Assembly: GCA_009731375.1 (NCBI GenBank)
Contig: BJOX01000180.1
Location: 117,652-181,651, forward strand
DNA from: Paulinella micropora
Taxonomy: Eukaryota; Cercozoa; Imbricatea; Euglyphida
DNA length: 64,000 nucleotides
Direction: 5' to 3'
Made by a program: the position numbers and the translations under genes
The notes under the pieces: model-generated
Told to the model about the DNA's origin: nothing
Seen by the model: the letters and a program-made list of their open reading frames with translations, nothing else
The model's database searches: none
Part shown: in pieces, positions 43,931 through 55,855 of the stretch
How the letters are laid out: each line of letters begins with the position of its first letter
How positions within the stretch are numbered: the stretch's first letter is position 1

Positions 43931-44508
43931 ATCAGCCTACCGTTATTAAGTAATTTTGACCAACATTAATGATATTCAATAATTAGGTTTAATCATTTGA
44001 TAACGTTAAACAATATTGAATAATAACGTTAAATAATACTAAGTTTAATAATATTTGAATAATATTGAATAATATTGAATCATAGTGATATCAAACAATA
44101 TTGAATAGTCAACACTGGCACTCATTGAATAATGTTGAATAAGTTATATTGAAGCATAATATTGAATAGTATTGAATAGTATTGATTAATATAATCAACT
44201 ACTAATCATAAGTTGAATAATATTGCAACCGAATAAGATTAGTCATATTATCAGTATGATCCGGGCCAGACTCGGAATCATGTGAATACCGTACCGGACC
44301 GATTTATTACTATGATATTGTGTTAATTTTGAAATCTATTTTTAGTTCAACTTGAGTCCCTTCCTTCATTATGATACATTCCGTTTTATTATCAACTGCC
44401 ACCGTCATAACTTATGACTTGATTATGTTGATAAATATTGACTAATATTGATTCAAGTTGACCTCAACGGTTCATATTGATTGAGTGATATTGATTACTA
44501 CAATATTA
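43931..44508. repeat. AT-rich TTGAATAAT-type degenerate repeats
   Basis: Many variants of TATTGAATAATATTGAATAG. The retrotransposon inserted in this DNA; the same kind of sequence resumes after 54418. Confidence 0.7.
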
Positions 44509-44512
44509 ATAT

Positions 44513-44759
44513 TGTAGGCATCACCCCCCGGATAGCCGGTAAAAAGTACAGTTTTTCGGGTGTCAGTGCACCTAGTTTTTTTCCCAGTATTTCAATATCG
44601 TTTGGCCGGATTTGACCTAATGCCATTTTAACCGTGGTCTGTGGCCGCTTTTTTTTCGGCTTCACTGAGCTAATATAACGAGACATCATTCTCCTTTGGG
44701 GGATTTGTGTCTGGTTGTATTACCGACTTTTTATCGAGCTATCTTCAGGGAATGTAACA
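44513..44759 (+). repeat. 5' LTR (247 bp)
   Basis: Begins TGTAGGCATCACCC and ends GGGAATGTAACA. Matches 54167-54414 with single-base indels, for example in runs of G and T. Confidence 0.95.
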
Positions 44760-44760
44760 T

Positions 44761-44778
44761 TGGAGTCACCAGCACAAG
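44761..44778 (+). promoter_or_regulatory. Primer-binding site
   Basis: TGGAGTCACCAGCACAAG starts one base after the LTR. TGG complements the universal CCA end of a tRNA. I cannot tell which tRNA. Confidence 0.65.
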
Positions 44779-45518
44779 GCTGATTTCTTTTCTGGCTTGT
44801 TTTTGGAACAGCAGAAAGAAAAATTGGACAGACCTATCTCTTCTGAGTAGGTGTTTCAAAAAACAAATACTCCAGCACATCCCCACACAGCTCCTTTTGC
44901 AAAACCAGACGTCTAGGCGTTTGTGAGTAGGTGTCTCAGTACCCTCTACACAGCCTGTATCTGTGTCCTCATAAGGAGGCCAGACACCAGACCTCGTAGC
45001 TGTTCTTGTGTTCTCTCTTGAGACAGAGACAGAGTAGGTCAACAGACGTACAAACAACACTCACAGTTACAACCAAACTTGAAGGACACGAGCGTAGTAC
45101 TCCTCCTTTCAAGTCTGTGCACTTAGTTGCCTCTCAAAACACATACATCAGAGTATTTTTGCAAATCTCTGACTGTTTTTCGACAATAGGTCTGAACAAG
45201 TGTCAGACGACAGGTCGACTTCTCAAGGAGTGCTTCTCGAGCCTCTTTGACATTATCTGTACGTAGGTCCTCGTACCTCATAACATATACAACAACAAAA
45301 AGAGAAAAAGAAAAGAGGAGTGGAGAAGGAGATCAAGTTTTCAGAGAAAGTCGTATAGACTACTTCTTTCTCACAAACAAAAACACATAAGACATAGAGA
45401 TGAGACTCTCTCTCTCTACACTGTCTTTTCATCTTTCCTCTCTATTCGTTCCTTAGAGACGAACAGAGTAATTACGGAGTAGAAACAGATCTATCTCCTT
45501 TGTATTCCTTCAGAGACC
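44779..45518 (+). other. Retrotransposon 5' leader
   Basis: 740 bp between primer-binding site and gag without a convincing coding frame. CT-rich toward the gag start. Confidence 0.6.
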
Positions 45519-48026
45519 ATGCTTCTAGGTCTGAAGAAGCATATTGGAATGAAGAAAGGAGGAGAGAATGAGAGAACCCCAATAGACCAGGAGGATAACG
45601 TTGGCCCTCTTGGGGACGGGGGAGATCTGGCAGTGCCTTCCTATGAAACAGGAGGACCAGAGGACCGACTGCTCGCCCCTGGGCGGATGGGAGAGTCGGA
45701 AGTCGAGAAGGAGAGGAGTGAGGAGGAAGCGAGGTTTGTGGCCGAATATGGCAATCTAAGTGAGAAGGAGTTTGAGGATAAAATAGGGAAGGATGAGGTC
45801 TATAAATGGCTATTCATCCCCCCAGAAATACGATGGGGAGATCCCTTGAGAAAGGAGGATATCTGTTACCCCCTCCCAAAACAAGCCCTATCTCTTGCAA
45901 AATTCCTCAGAGACGACAGTGCACAGTTACAGGTGCAACATGTCTCATTTGGGGACAATATGTCTTTACTGGAGCTTCTCGACCTCACATGGAAAGTGTT
46001 CGAGTGTGCTATACTCTATGAGTACCAGTCTAACAAGACTGTCCTGCCATGGGATTCAAGAGCACTGGCTAGGTTGCTCGATCCTGGTCAGGATATCGAA
46101 TCAATCAAAAGAGGGGAAGGGGAGTTTAAGTCCAGGAACGTCCGAGGACAGATTAATGTCATGGATATACCCCTGAGACTTATGGAGATCAAGTTGGTGG
46201 ACTTGAATAAACTCCAACAAACCCCGATTTATGGCAGGGACCTTCACCCGGCCCTGAAAGAAATAGAAGGCGAAGCTGGAGGGGTGACGAAGATTAAGAA
46301 GTTGCATGCGGCCTTGCAGAAGGACGACGCATGGAAGAGGTGGGCTTTCACCAAGGATCATACGATCTTGGAGGGAACGGCCGCACTCGCCCTCACCAAT
46401 AAAGCGAGAGAGAAGGAGTTGGCGGAGAAGGCTCTGTTCCTTCGGAAGGCTGCCGAGCTCATGTCTTTTTTTCATCATGCTCAAGACCTGCATATCAGGG
46501 AAAGAGCAGAGGAGAAAGAAAAGAAGGAGTTGGAGGCAAAGATTGCATTGGCTAAGGCGACGACTACGAGACAGGCACCTTCCTCTGGGCCTTTTATGTC
46601 TCCCCCTGGGTACGTCCCGTCAGCCCATACAGCCCCTCCTGCCCCTACGGCTAGCTCAGCGCCTACCACTGTCATTGTCAACAATAATGACAAGAAGGAC
46701 AGACAGGCTATCATTAACGCCTTCCAAAAATATACCAAGTCCGATGCCACTGCTCTGACGCTGTTCGCAGAGACAGCGAGTCAGAAGGACACGGATGCGA
46801 ACCTTCGAGACAAGCTCCGAAGAATTGATGCTTGTATGAAGCAGCATCCAACGGACGAAACACAGGAGTATGAGGCGTTGTCCACCTTGTTGGACCCATC
46901 AATCCTCACACAAGGATTTGATGTTGTGGAATACAAGGCGTTGCGAGCGGTAGAGGTGTCGGCTAGGAGAGCAGCCTCAGACCTGCAGTGCACGGTGCCA
47001 GTTGCCGTCCTCTTGCAATACTTTAAAACTCATGGGTATCAGCATCTGTGTACTGGTACTTTGATTGGGTTTGAGATTTTTCAAGAGGTGAACGAAGGGC
47101 TGGGCATTAGCGCGAGGTTGGCAGCGATCCTCACTGAGGTCAGCGCCAAGTACGGGCTCTTTTATAGCCGGAAGTCTATCATTTTGTACTTCCTGAGTGC
47201 TTTGTGTGCACGACACCCGAGCAAGCTCGCAAGGATCATACAGTCCTGTCCGACCTTCGCGGCGGTGAAGACGGCGGATTTTTTAGAAACGAATATATAC
47301 GAGAGGGCCGTAGCGGCTGTTCAGCCGAGCGACCTGTATAGGGAGGTGCTCGAAGCGTGTTCCGACTTGGACACGGCCACCGAGTCATTCTCCAGTGCCG
47401 CGACACAAGGGGTTGGAGGTGCTCAAGCAGCACATACAACTCGGTCGGCGGGTCAAAAGAGGGGGAGAGACGAGCCGACGCCGTGCTACCGCTATTTTTC
47501 ATATATGGCGTGTAAGAATGAGGCGAAGCATGGAGTAGGCACCTGTCCACACAGTCATGACTCTGACGATGACAGGATGCGAAATATCTTCCTGAGAGAA
47601 CTCAAAGGCTCAAAAAAGGAGCAGGCCTTATACAGAGTTTACAAGAAGGAGTTGGTGGAGAGGAGGTGGAATGCAAATATGGTCGCGGACGGAGAGTTCC
47701 GGGAGGCCATCATTTCCTTCCTTGAGAAGATGAAGAGAAAGGAGGAGAAAGAAGCAGCGGGCCGACAAGCGGCGCCGACTAGAGGAGGAGAGACGAGAGG
47801 AGCGTCACGAGGGTCCCGAGGGACACCAAGAGGATGGGCACCAAGAGGTCGGGGCTATCGGGGAAGGGGAGGCCGGACCCCAGCGCGCCCTCCCAGAGGA
47901 CACGGATACTGGAATTATAGCTCCAGTTCCAGCTCCAACTACCCCCAGCAAGCTTATACCGCTGCGGAGGGGGGACGTCAAGACGAAGACACTGGCTCAG
48001 GTGAGCGTGTTGAAGTCCTAGAATGA
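45519..48026 (+). CDS. gag: Gag-like protein with CCCH zinc finger
   Basis: 835 aa from ATG 45519. The first half is charged (capsid-like region expected there). A Pro/Ala/Thr linker lies at about 350-385. A zinc motif CYRYFSYMACKNEAKHG...CPHSH (about 655-679) has the spacing C-x8-C-x10-C-x3-H, a CCCH finger rather than the CCHC knuckle usual in Ty3/gypsy Gag. An Arg-Gly-rich tail (RGSRGTPRGWAPRGRGYRG) would bind RNA. Ends with TGA followed by CGG. The same frame continues into pol with no stop for the next 25 codons, so pol is probably made by readthrough. Confidence 0.85.
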   Translation: MLLGLKKHIGMKKGGENERTPIDQEDNVGPLGDGGDLAVPSYETGGPEDRLLAPGRMGESEVEKERSEEEARFVAEYGNLSEKEFEDKIGKDEVYKWLFIPPEIRWGDPLRKEDICYPLPKQALSLAKFLRDDSAQLQVQHVSFGDNMSLLELLDLTWKVFECAILYEYQSNKTVLPWDSRALARLLDPGQDIESIKRGEGEFKSRNVRGQINVMDIPLRLMEIKLVDLNKLQQTPIYGRDLHPALKEIEGEAGGVTKIKKLHAALQKDDAWKRWAFTKDHTILEGTAALALTNKAREKELAEKALFLRKAAELMSFFHHAQDLHIRERAEEKEKKELEAKIALAKATTTRQAPSSGPFMSPPGYVPSAHTAPPAPTASSAPTTVIVNNNDKKDRQAIINAFQKYTKSDATALTLFAETASQKDTDANLRDKLRRIDACMKQHPTDETQEYEALSTLLDPSILTQGFDVVEYKALRAVEVSARRAASDLQCTVPVAVLLQYFKTHGYQHLCTGTLIGFEIFQEVNEGLGISARLAAILTEVSAKYGLFYSRKSIILYFLSALCARHPSKLARIIQSCPTFAAVKTADFLETNIYERAVAAVQPSDLYREVLEACSDLDTATESFSSAATQGVGGAQAAHTTRSAGQKRGRDEPTPCYRYFSYMACKNEAKHGVGTCPHSHDSDDDRMRNIFLRELKGSKKEQALYRVYKKELVERRWNANMVADGEFREAIISFLEKMKRKEEKEAAGRQAAPTRGGETRGASRGSRGTPRGWAPRGRGYRGRGGRTPARPPRGHGYWNYSSSSSSNYPQQAYTAAEGGRQDEDTGSGERVEVLE

Positions 48027-48029
48027 CGG
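48024..48029 (+). promoter_or_regulatory. Candidate readthrough stop TGA-CGG between gag and pol
   Basis: GAA TGA CGG GAG: the TGA is the only stop between gag and pol in the shared frame. TGA followed by CGG is one of the contexts known to promote readthrough in some plant RNA viruses. Confidence 0.65.
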
Positions 48030-51000
48030 GAGGAAAAGAGGGAGGAGGAGAAGAGAAAGAAGGAGATAAAAACTGTTCTTTTTAATCCGACAGTCACAGT
48101 TATGCCTACTGTTGCTGAACAGGATACGAACGGTTCCGTTCCTCCTAGACGTGAAGTTGAAGGCACACAGCCTCACAAGCCTCAAGGTAAGCATTTGCTA
48201 GTTCATCCTTCGAGAGCTAATATGATAAATGATGCGAATAGGAAGGCGAAGAAGGCGATGGAGGAGAGGAAGCCGCAACTGAAGGCTAGGTCTCCGCCTA
48301 CGAAGAAGCAGCGGACCGTTCCCCCGCCAAAGGACGCAACCGTCTCTACGGTAGACAAGTGTACATCTAGTGTACCGGACTCTGTCAAGCGGACACTTGA
48401 GATACCGGAAGCCCCGGAGACTCAAGAAGTTAAGTTGGAGGAAAAGAGGGAAGAACGGAAGGAGGACAAGGAACTTGAGCTTAGACTCAAAACCCTAGAA
48501 CAAAAAATTCATGTGCTAGCGGCTAGTATACATAGACCGGACGCGCTATGCTACACTGACCTCTTTTGTGAAACTTTACAAACCACATTAAAAGTTGGTA
48601 ATGATACGATGGCGAATATTAATATTGTCGGCCAGAAGTTTTTGAATAGTCACCGGACATGGGTTGACAAAAATATTAGAAAAACAAAGGGGACCCTAAA
48701 AGGGGTAGGCAGCCGTACGGAAATTACGGGCATCGTCACATTAATTTTCAAATTGAAATCCGGTCGAGTATATCGTGCGGACCTCTATGTTGTCCCCGAT
48801 TACCACGGTTCAATCCTGCTGTCGTATGACCAATTGGCTACGATGGGGGCAGTGATCGATTGCGCCGCACGGCGAGTAATTTATGGAGTGAAGAATGGAG
48901 AGAAGGAGGATATTAATCCGATGACTGCTACTGACTCATACGAGGCTTTTGAGCTGAGTCTAGCAACGGAGAGAAAAAGGTTGGCCTTCGTACATGAGGC
49001 AACTGAAGCCTATGTACACCCCTATGTCACAGTGCCGGACGAACTGTCCTGGACCGACAATTGGGAGACGGAGATGCAGGCGTATACGGTTACGATTCCC
49101 GCATGGGACAAAAAGTCTATTGATGACTTAATCGTAGCGCGTAATGAGGAGATAATATGTGTTGCGAAACAGTGCCCGTCGTTGGCCAGATTCGCAGAAG
49201 GTGGTGGGGCAGATGTCCATATTACTAATGGCTACTGTTACCACGCAAAGATGTCAGATGAAAAGAGAGAGGCGTTTGTGCCAAGGAGGAAGGGGCGTAT
49301 CCCCGATACTCCAGAGGATGACATTAAAACTTTTATCACGAACTTTTGGGGCGATGTGCCTACCTGGCCGCGCTCATTAACTGAAGTGAAAAAGTGTCTA
49401 CGGACTCTATTTGAGAGTAACAAGCCGTATACTGTCATTCTGCCGTACAATGAGAAGGCGATATGGGCACAGGAGATAAGGGACCGGCTTATTGATCATC
49501 CTATACCGGTTCCCTCTCGCAAGCAACAGTTAGTGGTGGCTTGTCGACTCGGGTCTCGGGAGCAGAGCAGTGCATACAAGCGGAAGCTCAGAGCCCAGGA
49601 CAAGTTGAAATTGATACCTCAAGCTTTCACATGCTTTGATGGTTTCTACACCCGTAAGGCTCCGATACAATACGCGAACCTTATTGATATGCTTGTCGGA
49701 CTCGGTCATGATGATGAGCCGGACACAGTCACGTATGAACGGACGGGACTGGACGATTTGTCCGAGGAAGATTTGAGTTTGGAGGAGGACTTAGCGCCCC
49801 TCAAAGAACATAAGAAGATGTCGGAGGAAGATTTCCAAGCGGCGGCGCGGAAAATTTTAGAAGAAGGAGTGGGTACGGAGAGAGAGAAGGAGCTTCTCAA
49901 AGCTAAGATGGAGGCGTACAGAGAAATTTTCGACCCTCCTCGGGCAGGTGGTGTAAAGTCGGAGGACTTCACTGCTGTCATTTACAAGATACCGGGTGCG
50001 GAGCCATCTCCGGCACCGCGGAGGGCAAATTTGAGCATACATGAGGCGAAGATAGCGGAGGAGAACGTGAGACAGTTGCTCAATGAGGACTTTATTGAGA
50101 GATCTACATCTCCAATTGTCTCTCAACCGAAAATCGTCCCCAAGCCAGGAGGAGAATGGCGTTTGACGATCAATTATGCCCGTGTGAATAAGGTGCTAGA
50201 GGAAGAGAGAAATCCTCTGCCGACCTTAGAAGAGGGCAGAAGAGTGCTGCGGAATGCTAAATTCTATTCGGTCATTGACCTTAAGAACGGCTTCTGGCAG
50301 ATACCACTGGACGAGAAATCCAGATGGCTGACTGCATTCGTGGTTGGTATGGAAATATACCAGTGGAAGGTGCTTCCGATGGGACTCAAACAGGCCCCGG
50401 GGCTCTTTCAGAAGGCGATGCAGAAGATGTTGAGTGGTCAATATGACGACCAGTCGGAGGATGGTTTTATGAGAAGGAGAGGACAGAAGGCGGGAGAATA
50501 TGCATTTTGTTACATCGATGACATTATCGTATACTCTAACACAATGGAAGAGCATATCGATCACTTGTCAGATGTCTTCAGGCGCATCGGAGCTTTTGGC
50601 CTGAAATGCAACTTAAAGAAATGTCAGCTTGCAAAGACAAGTGTGACGTATTTGGGTTACGAGATTTCTCATAACAGAGTCTCGATATCGCGCGAGAAGA
50701 GGGAGGAGATCATGAGTAGACAGTTGCCAAAGAATCGCACAGAGTTACACTCTTTTCTTGCGATGGCACAGTACTACAGCCAGTTCATACCCGATTGGGG
50801 TGCAACTCGGGCTAAGTTGGAGAAGATGATTGATTTTGGAGACTTTGAGAAGTGGGATGAGGAGGCTTTGCAGGCGTTTAATACGCTCAAAGATCTCATT
50901 TACAAAGATCCCAAGGACGGCGGATTAGTACTTATGATGCCCGACTTTACGAAGCCGTTCGTAGTCGACACGGATGCATCTAAGTTTGCGATTGGCGCGG

Positions 51001-51796
51001 TGCTGCAACAGGAAGATGAGGAGAAAAAGTTGCGCCCGATCATGTTTATTAGTAGAAAGCTGTGTGCGGCGGAGCGAAATTACTGCACGCGACAGAGAGA
51101 GGCGTTGGCAGTAGTATGGGCTCTCAAGAGGCTCAGAGAATATCTATGGGGAGGACCTCTATTCACGGTTAGGACCGATCATCACAACCTTCTTTGGTTG
51201 ATGAATCATGAACAAACCGGCCGTTTGGCGCGGTGGCAAGCTTTCTTGTCATGTTTCAATTTCACGATGGTCTATTTACCGGGAAAGCGAAACGTAGTCG
51301 CTGATAGCCTTTCTAGGCTAGAGTTTCAGTCGGAGGTGTCGGCTCTCGTATCATCAGTGGAAATGATAGATCTGTCCACGGACAAGGTGTACGAGGTAAG
51401 CCACATAGAGGCGATGCAGATGGCAAGAGGCGTTCGATATGACCGCACGGGTCTACGATATAGTCCTCAAGGCCCGGATCATGGCATATGCTGTGAGGCG
51501 CATGTTCTCGAAGACGCTGAGTGGTCTCATGAGGCATACGAGAATGCGAAGGCGAATATAAAAGAGGAGGAAGAGACAACTGAGGTCTATACTGAACCTC
51601 CACAGGAAAATCGAAGCGAGCTTGATGAAGACACGGAGAGGGTAGGAGTAAGGTTGGAGGACGGTACTATCCATATCGCCTCGCCTACCGCATGGAGGCA
51701 GCAGCAGGCAACGGATCCGGAGTTCAAGGAGCTCATAACGTTATACAAGAACCCTAATGAGCTTAAAAAGACTCCGCAGATCAAAGATCAAATGAA
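48027..51796 (+). CDS. pol: Pol: protease, reverse transcriptase, RNase H (integrase in gap)
   Basis: Frame open from directly after the gag TGA; the first ATG is at 48102. From that ATG: a basic leader with coiled coil; an aspartic-protease-like fold near 150-240, in which the expected DTG is read as GNDTMANIN; reverse transcriptase with KPGGEWRLTINYARVN, VIDLKNGFWQIPL (about 724) and the catalytic YIDD (about 803); RNase H with VVDTDASKFAIGAVL, QREALAVVWAL and RTDHHNLLWL; then YLPGKRNVVADSLSRL and a linker into the N gap. Domain order places it in the Ty3/gypsy group. Confidence 0.92.
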
Positions 51797-52402
51797 NNNN
51801 NNNNNNNNNNNNNNNNNNNNNNNNNNNNNNNNNNNNNNNNNNNNNNNNNNNNNNNNNNNNNNNNNNNNNNNNNNNNNNNNNNNNNNNNNNNNNNNNNNNN
51901 NNNNNNNNNNNNNNNNNNNNNNNNNNNNNNNNNNNNNNNNNNNNNNNNNNNNNNNNNNNNNNNNNNNNNNNNNNNNNNNNNNNNNNNNNNNNNNNNNNNN
52001 NNNNNNNNNNNNNNNNNNNNNNNNNNNNNNNNNNNNNNNNNNNNNNNNNNNNNNNNNNNNNNNNNNNNNNNNNNNNNNNNNNNNNNNNNNNNNNNNNNNN
52101 NNNNNNNNNNNNNNNNNNNNNNNNNNNNNNNNNNNNNNNNNNNNNNNNNNNNNNNNNNNNNNNNNNNNNNNNNNNNNNNNNNNNNNNNNNNNNNNNNNNN
52201 NNNNNNNNNNNNNNNNNNNNNNNNNNNNNNNNNNNNNNNNNNNNNNNNNNNNNNNNNNNNNNNNNNNNNNNNNNNNNNNNNNNNNNNNNNNNNNNNNNNN
52301 NNNNNNNNNNNNNNNNNNNNNNNNNNNNNNNNNNNNNNNNNNNNNNNNNNNNNNNNNNNNNNNNNNNNNNNNNNNNNNNNNNNNNNNNNNNNNNNNNNNN
52401 NN
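51797..52402. other. 606-N gap covering the integrase core
   Basis: The catalytic integrase domain is expected here and cannot be seen. The coding sequence after the gap is in a different frame relative to the one before, as expected if the gap length is an estimate. Confidence 0.9.
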
Positions 52403-52953
52403 AGATTATGGAGCAGATGGGACCTCTGAACTATAAGATCAGGGGTAGAGGGAAGGTGCAAATTGTGAATGTTCGAAGGCTGATCAAATATGACCCCTTC
52501 TTACTCGAGGATGAATCCGTTGAGGAGGCGTTGAAACGGATGAAGGAGGATTTCAAAGAGGTACCGCCTATCAGTAAGGAGGATACCTTAGAGGAGGAGA
52601 ATGCCTATCGGGCACCTGTCTCGGAGAAGGAGGAGACCGAGAAGGAGAGCAAGGAAGACTCAAACCGCAAAAGCGCGGCGGGGACTCAGTCTAAGGCCCC
52701 CATAGTCCGCGGCGGTACAAAGGAGAAGTTCACGGAGGCGCAGAGGAGGAGAGCGCAAAATGACCTTATCTTCGACCAACCGAGGAAGGTGGCGAGATCG
52801 ACGCGAGCGACGGATGTCCATGGAGGAGGAGAAGAGAAGGACATTAACCCAAACGCGGGTAATGTGGACATTCGACATGCGCGATGGAAGGAAGGCGAGG
52901 CGATTGCGACCATCAAGTGGGTCCGAGACGCTTTTTATCTGTTGAGACCGTGA
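52403..52953 (+). CDS. pol: Pol C-terminus: end of integrase and tail
   Basis: GPLNYKIRGRGKVQIVNVRR followed by LIKYDPF is the GPY/F-type C-terminal module of Ty3/gypsy integrases. A Glu/Lys-rich tail follows, ending KWVRDAFYLLRP and TGA. No chromodomain is evident. Confidence 0.75.
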
Positions 52954-52975
52954 CACTCTCTCAGATCTTTATCTC

Positions 52976-53362
52976 ATGCGAGCTGTGGCGGTCCCGCAGA
53001 CTACACGGGCAGCGCGGACATCGAAGAGATCCTCAGCAGCAAAAACGATACAACCGGTACTCCATTTCTGGAGAAGCATGGACCCTGTTGAGGATCCAAA
53101 AGCTAGACAATACTTACCGGTATACAAAGACGCGAAAGATCTCGAGACTTGGGATGATACTATTACCCCTCGAGACAAAGACCACACTGCGTGGACTATT
53201 CAGTCACTGCCTAGGGGAGTGCTTGACATTCCTTTTGACTTATCATTGGGCGCCATCCCTAACAAAATATGGGACATTCTTGAGGAGTCAAAGTTTGACT
53301 TGACTTTTGTTGGCGGCCCGCCACCTGGCAAAGGGGTTCGCGCAAGGCGACGAAGGCAGTAA
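52976..53362 (+). CDS. Retrotransposon 3' ORF of unknown function
   Basis: 128 aa from an ATG 22 bp after the pol stop. Basic N-terminus, a central PRGVLDIPFDLSLGAIPNK segment and a basic end (RARRRRQ). No Env features (no signal peptide, no membrane segment). It could be an accessory protein or part of a spliced product. Confidence 0.5.
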   Translation: MRAVAVPQTTRAARTSKRSSAAKTIQPVLHFWRSMDPVEDPKARQYLPVYKDAKDLETWDDTITPRDKDHTAWTIQSLPRGVLDIPFDLSLGAIPNKIWDILEESKFDLTFVGGPPPGKGVRARRRRQ

Positions 53363-54150
53363 GTGACATTTTTTTCTTTTATCACGCGTCGGACATTGAA
53401 AGCTGCATGTGGATTAATCTCATAGTGCCCATGTCAGATCATGTCTTATTAAAATATTTTTATACCATTGTTGTTACTTGGCATTTTTATCGCAACATAT
53501 GAGTGCGAAGGTCAATCGGCAAATGGATACGACACCGTAGAAGGGGATCGCTTGTGAGTTTAGCGATGGTGTTCCTGGTACGACCCTGCTTCAAGTATCC
53601 AGGGTGATGTTCTCAATAAATGTTCTCATAGTAGACATATTAAATATTTTTTTCTTTGGATATACTTAATATCGTCATACCAGCACGGTCCGTCTCTACT
53701 TGTGTCGGTTTATCGCATGGTCGGGTTCACTCACACCGGCTTTGGATATAGTTATTAGGACTGGCCCCCTAGTACTATATTAAGGTAACTGATTGAAAAC
53801 AAGGGTATGTTATTAAAAGACAATGTATTTACTGATCGGAAGTGTTTTTAGAGAAGGAGAAAAAATTATAACGCTGCTTTTATTGCAATAGTAATACTAT
53901 TTGTTCTTGACATACTGCCTCAGGATTAAGTTACGGGGGGGACAACGAGTGTGGAAGGAGGAGTTTTTTATTTATTTACAAAAAATGAGGCTAGAGATTT
54001 ACAGTTGACGCGTGTCTGGTGTATGCGTTTTATTTATCCACTGCACCGTCTATCCGTGGGTTAATGCACTTAGTTGCAACACCCCGTAGCGTTTGTGCAG
54101 AAAAGAAATCAGCAGCTATATGACGAAAATATTGCATATTTCCGTCATAA
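53363..54150 (+). other. Retrotransposon 3' non-coding region
   Basis: About 790 bp, AT-rich, no coding frame recognised. Confidence 0.5.
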
Positions 54151-54164
54151 AAACCGGAAGGGGT
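54151..54164 (+). promoter_or_regulatory. Polypurine tract candidate
   Basis: AAACCGGAAGGGGT directly before the 3' LTR is purine-rich (core GGAAGGGG), where plus-strand priming would start. Confidence 0.5.
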
Positions 54165-54166
54165 AC

Positions 54167-54414
54167 TGTAGGCATCACCCCCCGGATAGCCGGTAAAAAG
54201 TACAGTTTTTCGGGTGTCAGGTGCACCTAGTTTTTTCCCAGTATTTCAATATCGTTTGGCCGGATTTGACCTAATGCCATTTTAACCGTGGTCTGTGGCC
54301 GCTTTCTTTTTCGGCTTCACTGAGCTAATATAACGAGACATCATTCTCCTTTGGGGGATTTGTGTCTGGTTGTATTACCGACTTTTTATCGAGCTATCTT
54401 CAGGGAATGTAACA
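54167..54414 (+). repeat. 3' LTR (248 bp)
   Basis: TGTAGGCATCACCC to GGGAATGTAACA. Nearly identical to the 5' LTR. Confidence 0.95.
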
Positions 54415-54605
54415 ATATTGATTAATATTCATTATTAATAACATCATAAGATGGTTGATTAAAATTGCCTGGATTTACTAATATATTGGCTGATTAATAT
54501 TACTATTAGTTTTTTTTTGTTTTTTTTTTGTTTTGTGTGTGCATAATCTTGATTAATATATAATAATTTGATAACAATGTGGTAATAATGACATTAGTGT
54601 CGGAA

Positions 54606-55083
54606 TTACATACATACATACATGCATGCATGCATGCATGCATGCATGCATGCATACATGCATACATGCATACATACATACATACATACAGTGGCATACA
54701 TACCTACATACCTACATACCTACATACCTATACCAACATACATACATACATACATACATGCATACATACATGCATACCGCCATACATACATACATACATA
54801 CATACATACACATACATACATACATATGTACATACATACAAACACACACACATACATACATACATAAATACATACATACATACATCATTGCATGCATACA
54901 TGCATACATACAAACATACATACATACATACATACATACATACATACATACATGCAAGCATGATGCATGCATACATACATACATACATACATATATGCAT
55001 ATATACATACATAAATACATACATACATACATGCATGCATACATACATACATACATGCATACATACATACATACATGCATACA

Positions 55084-55114
<31 letters not shown>

Positions 55115-55511
55115 GTACATACATACATACATACATGCATGCATGACTGCATGCATGCATGCATTACATACATGCATCCATACATGCATACATACATACA
55201 TACATATGCATACATACATACATACATACATACATACATACATACGTACGTACGTACATACATACATACATGCATACATACATGCATACATACATACATA
55301 CATACATACATACATGTACATACATACATACATACATACATACATACATACATACATACATACAAACATACATACATACATGCATACATACAAACATGCA
55401 TACATACATACATACATACATACATACATACATACATGCATGCATACATATGCATACATACATACATACATGCATGTATGCATTACATACATGCACACAT
55501 GCACACATACA

Positions 55512-55543
<32 letters not shown>

Positions 55544-55752
55544 CATACATACATACATACATACACACATACACATACATGCATACACATACATACATAC
55601 ATACATACATACATACATACATACATACATACCATACATACCATACATAATTGCATGCGTACATACATACATACACACATACATGCATACATACATACAT
55701 ACATGCATGCATGCATGCATACATACATACATACATACATACATACATACAT

Positions 55753-55785
<33 letters not shown>

Positions 55786-55819
55786 AGAACATACATACAT
55801 ATATACATACATACATACA

Positions 55820-55855
<36 letters not shown>

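Larger units (their letters stand above)
44513..54414 (+). mobile_element. Ty3/gypsy-type LTR retrotransposon
   Basis: 9.9 kb with near-identical LTRs, TG...CA ends, a primer-binding site 2 bp inside the left LTR, gag, pol in the order protease-reverse transcriptase-RNase H-integrase, a 3' ORF and a purine tract before the right LTR. The flanks share ATAT (44509-44512 and 54415-54418), a 4-bp target duplication. LTRs differ at only a few positions and the frames are open, which suggests a young insertion. Confidence 0.92.

Noticed and set aside
46101-46493. Minus-strand frames inside gag and pol
   Set aside because: Shadows of the strongly supported plus-strand frames.
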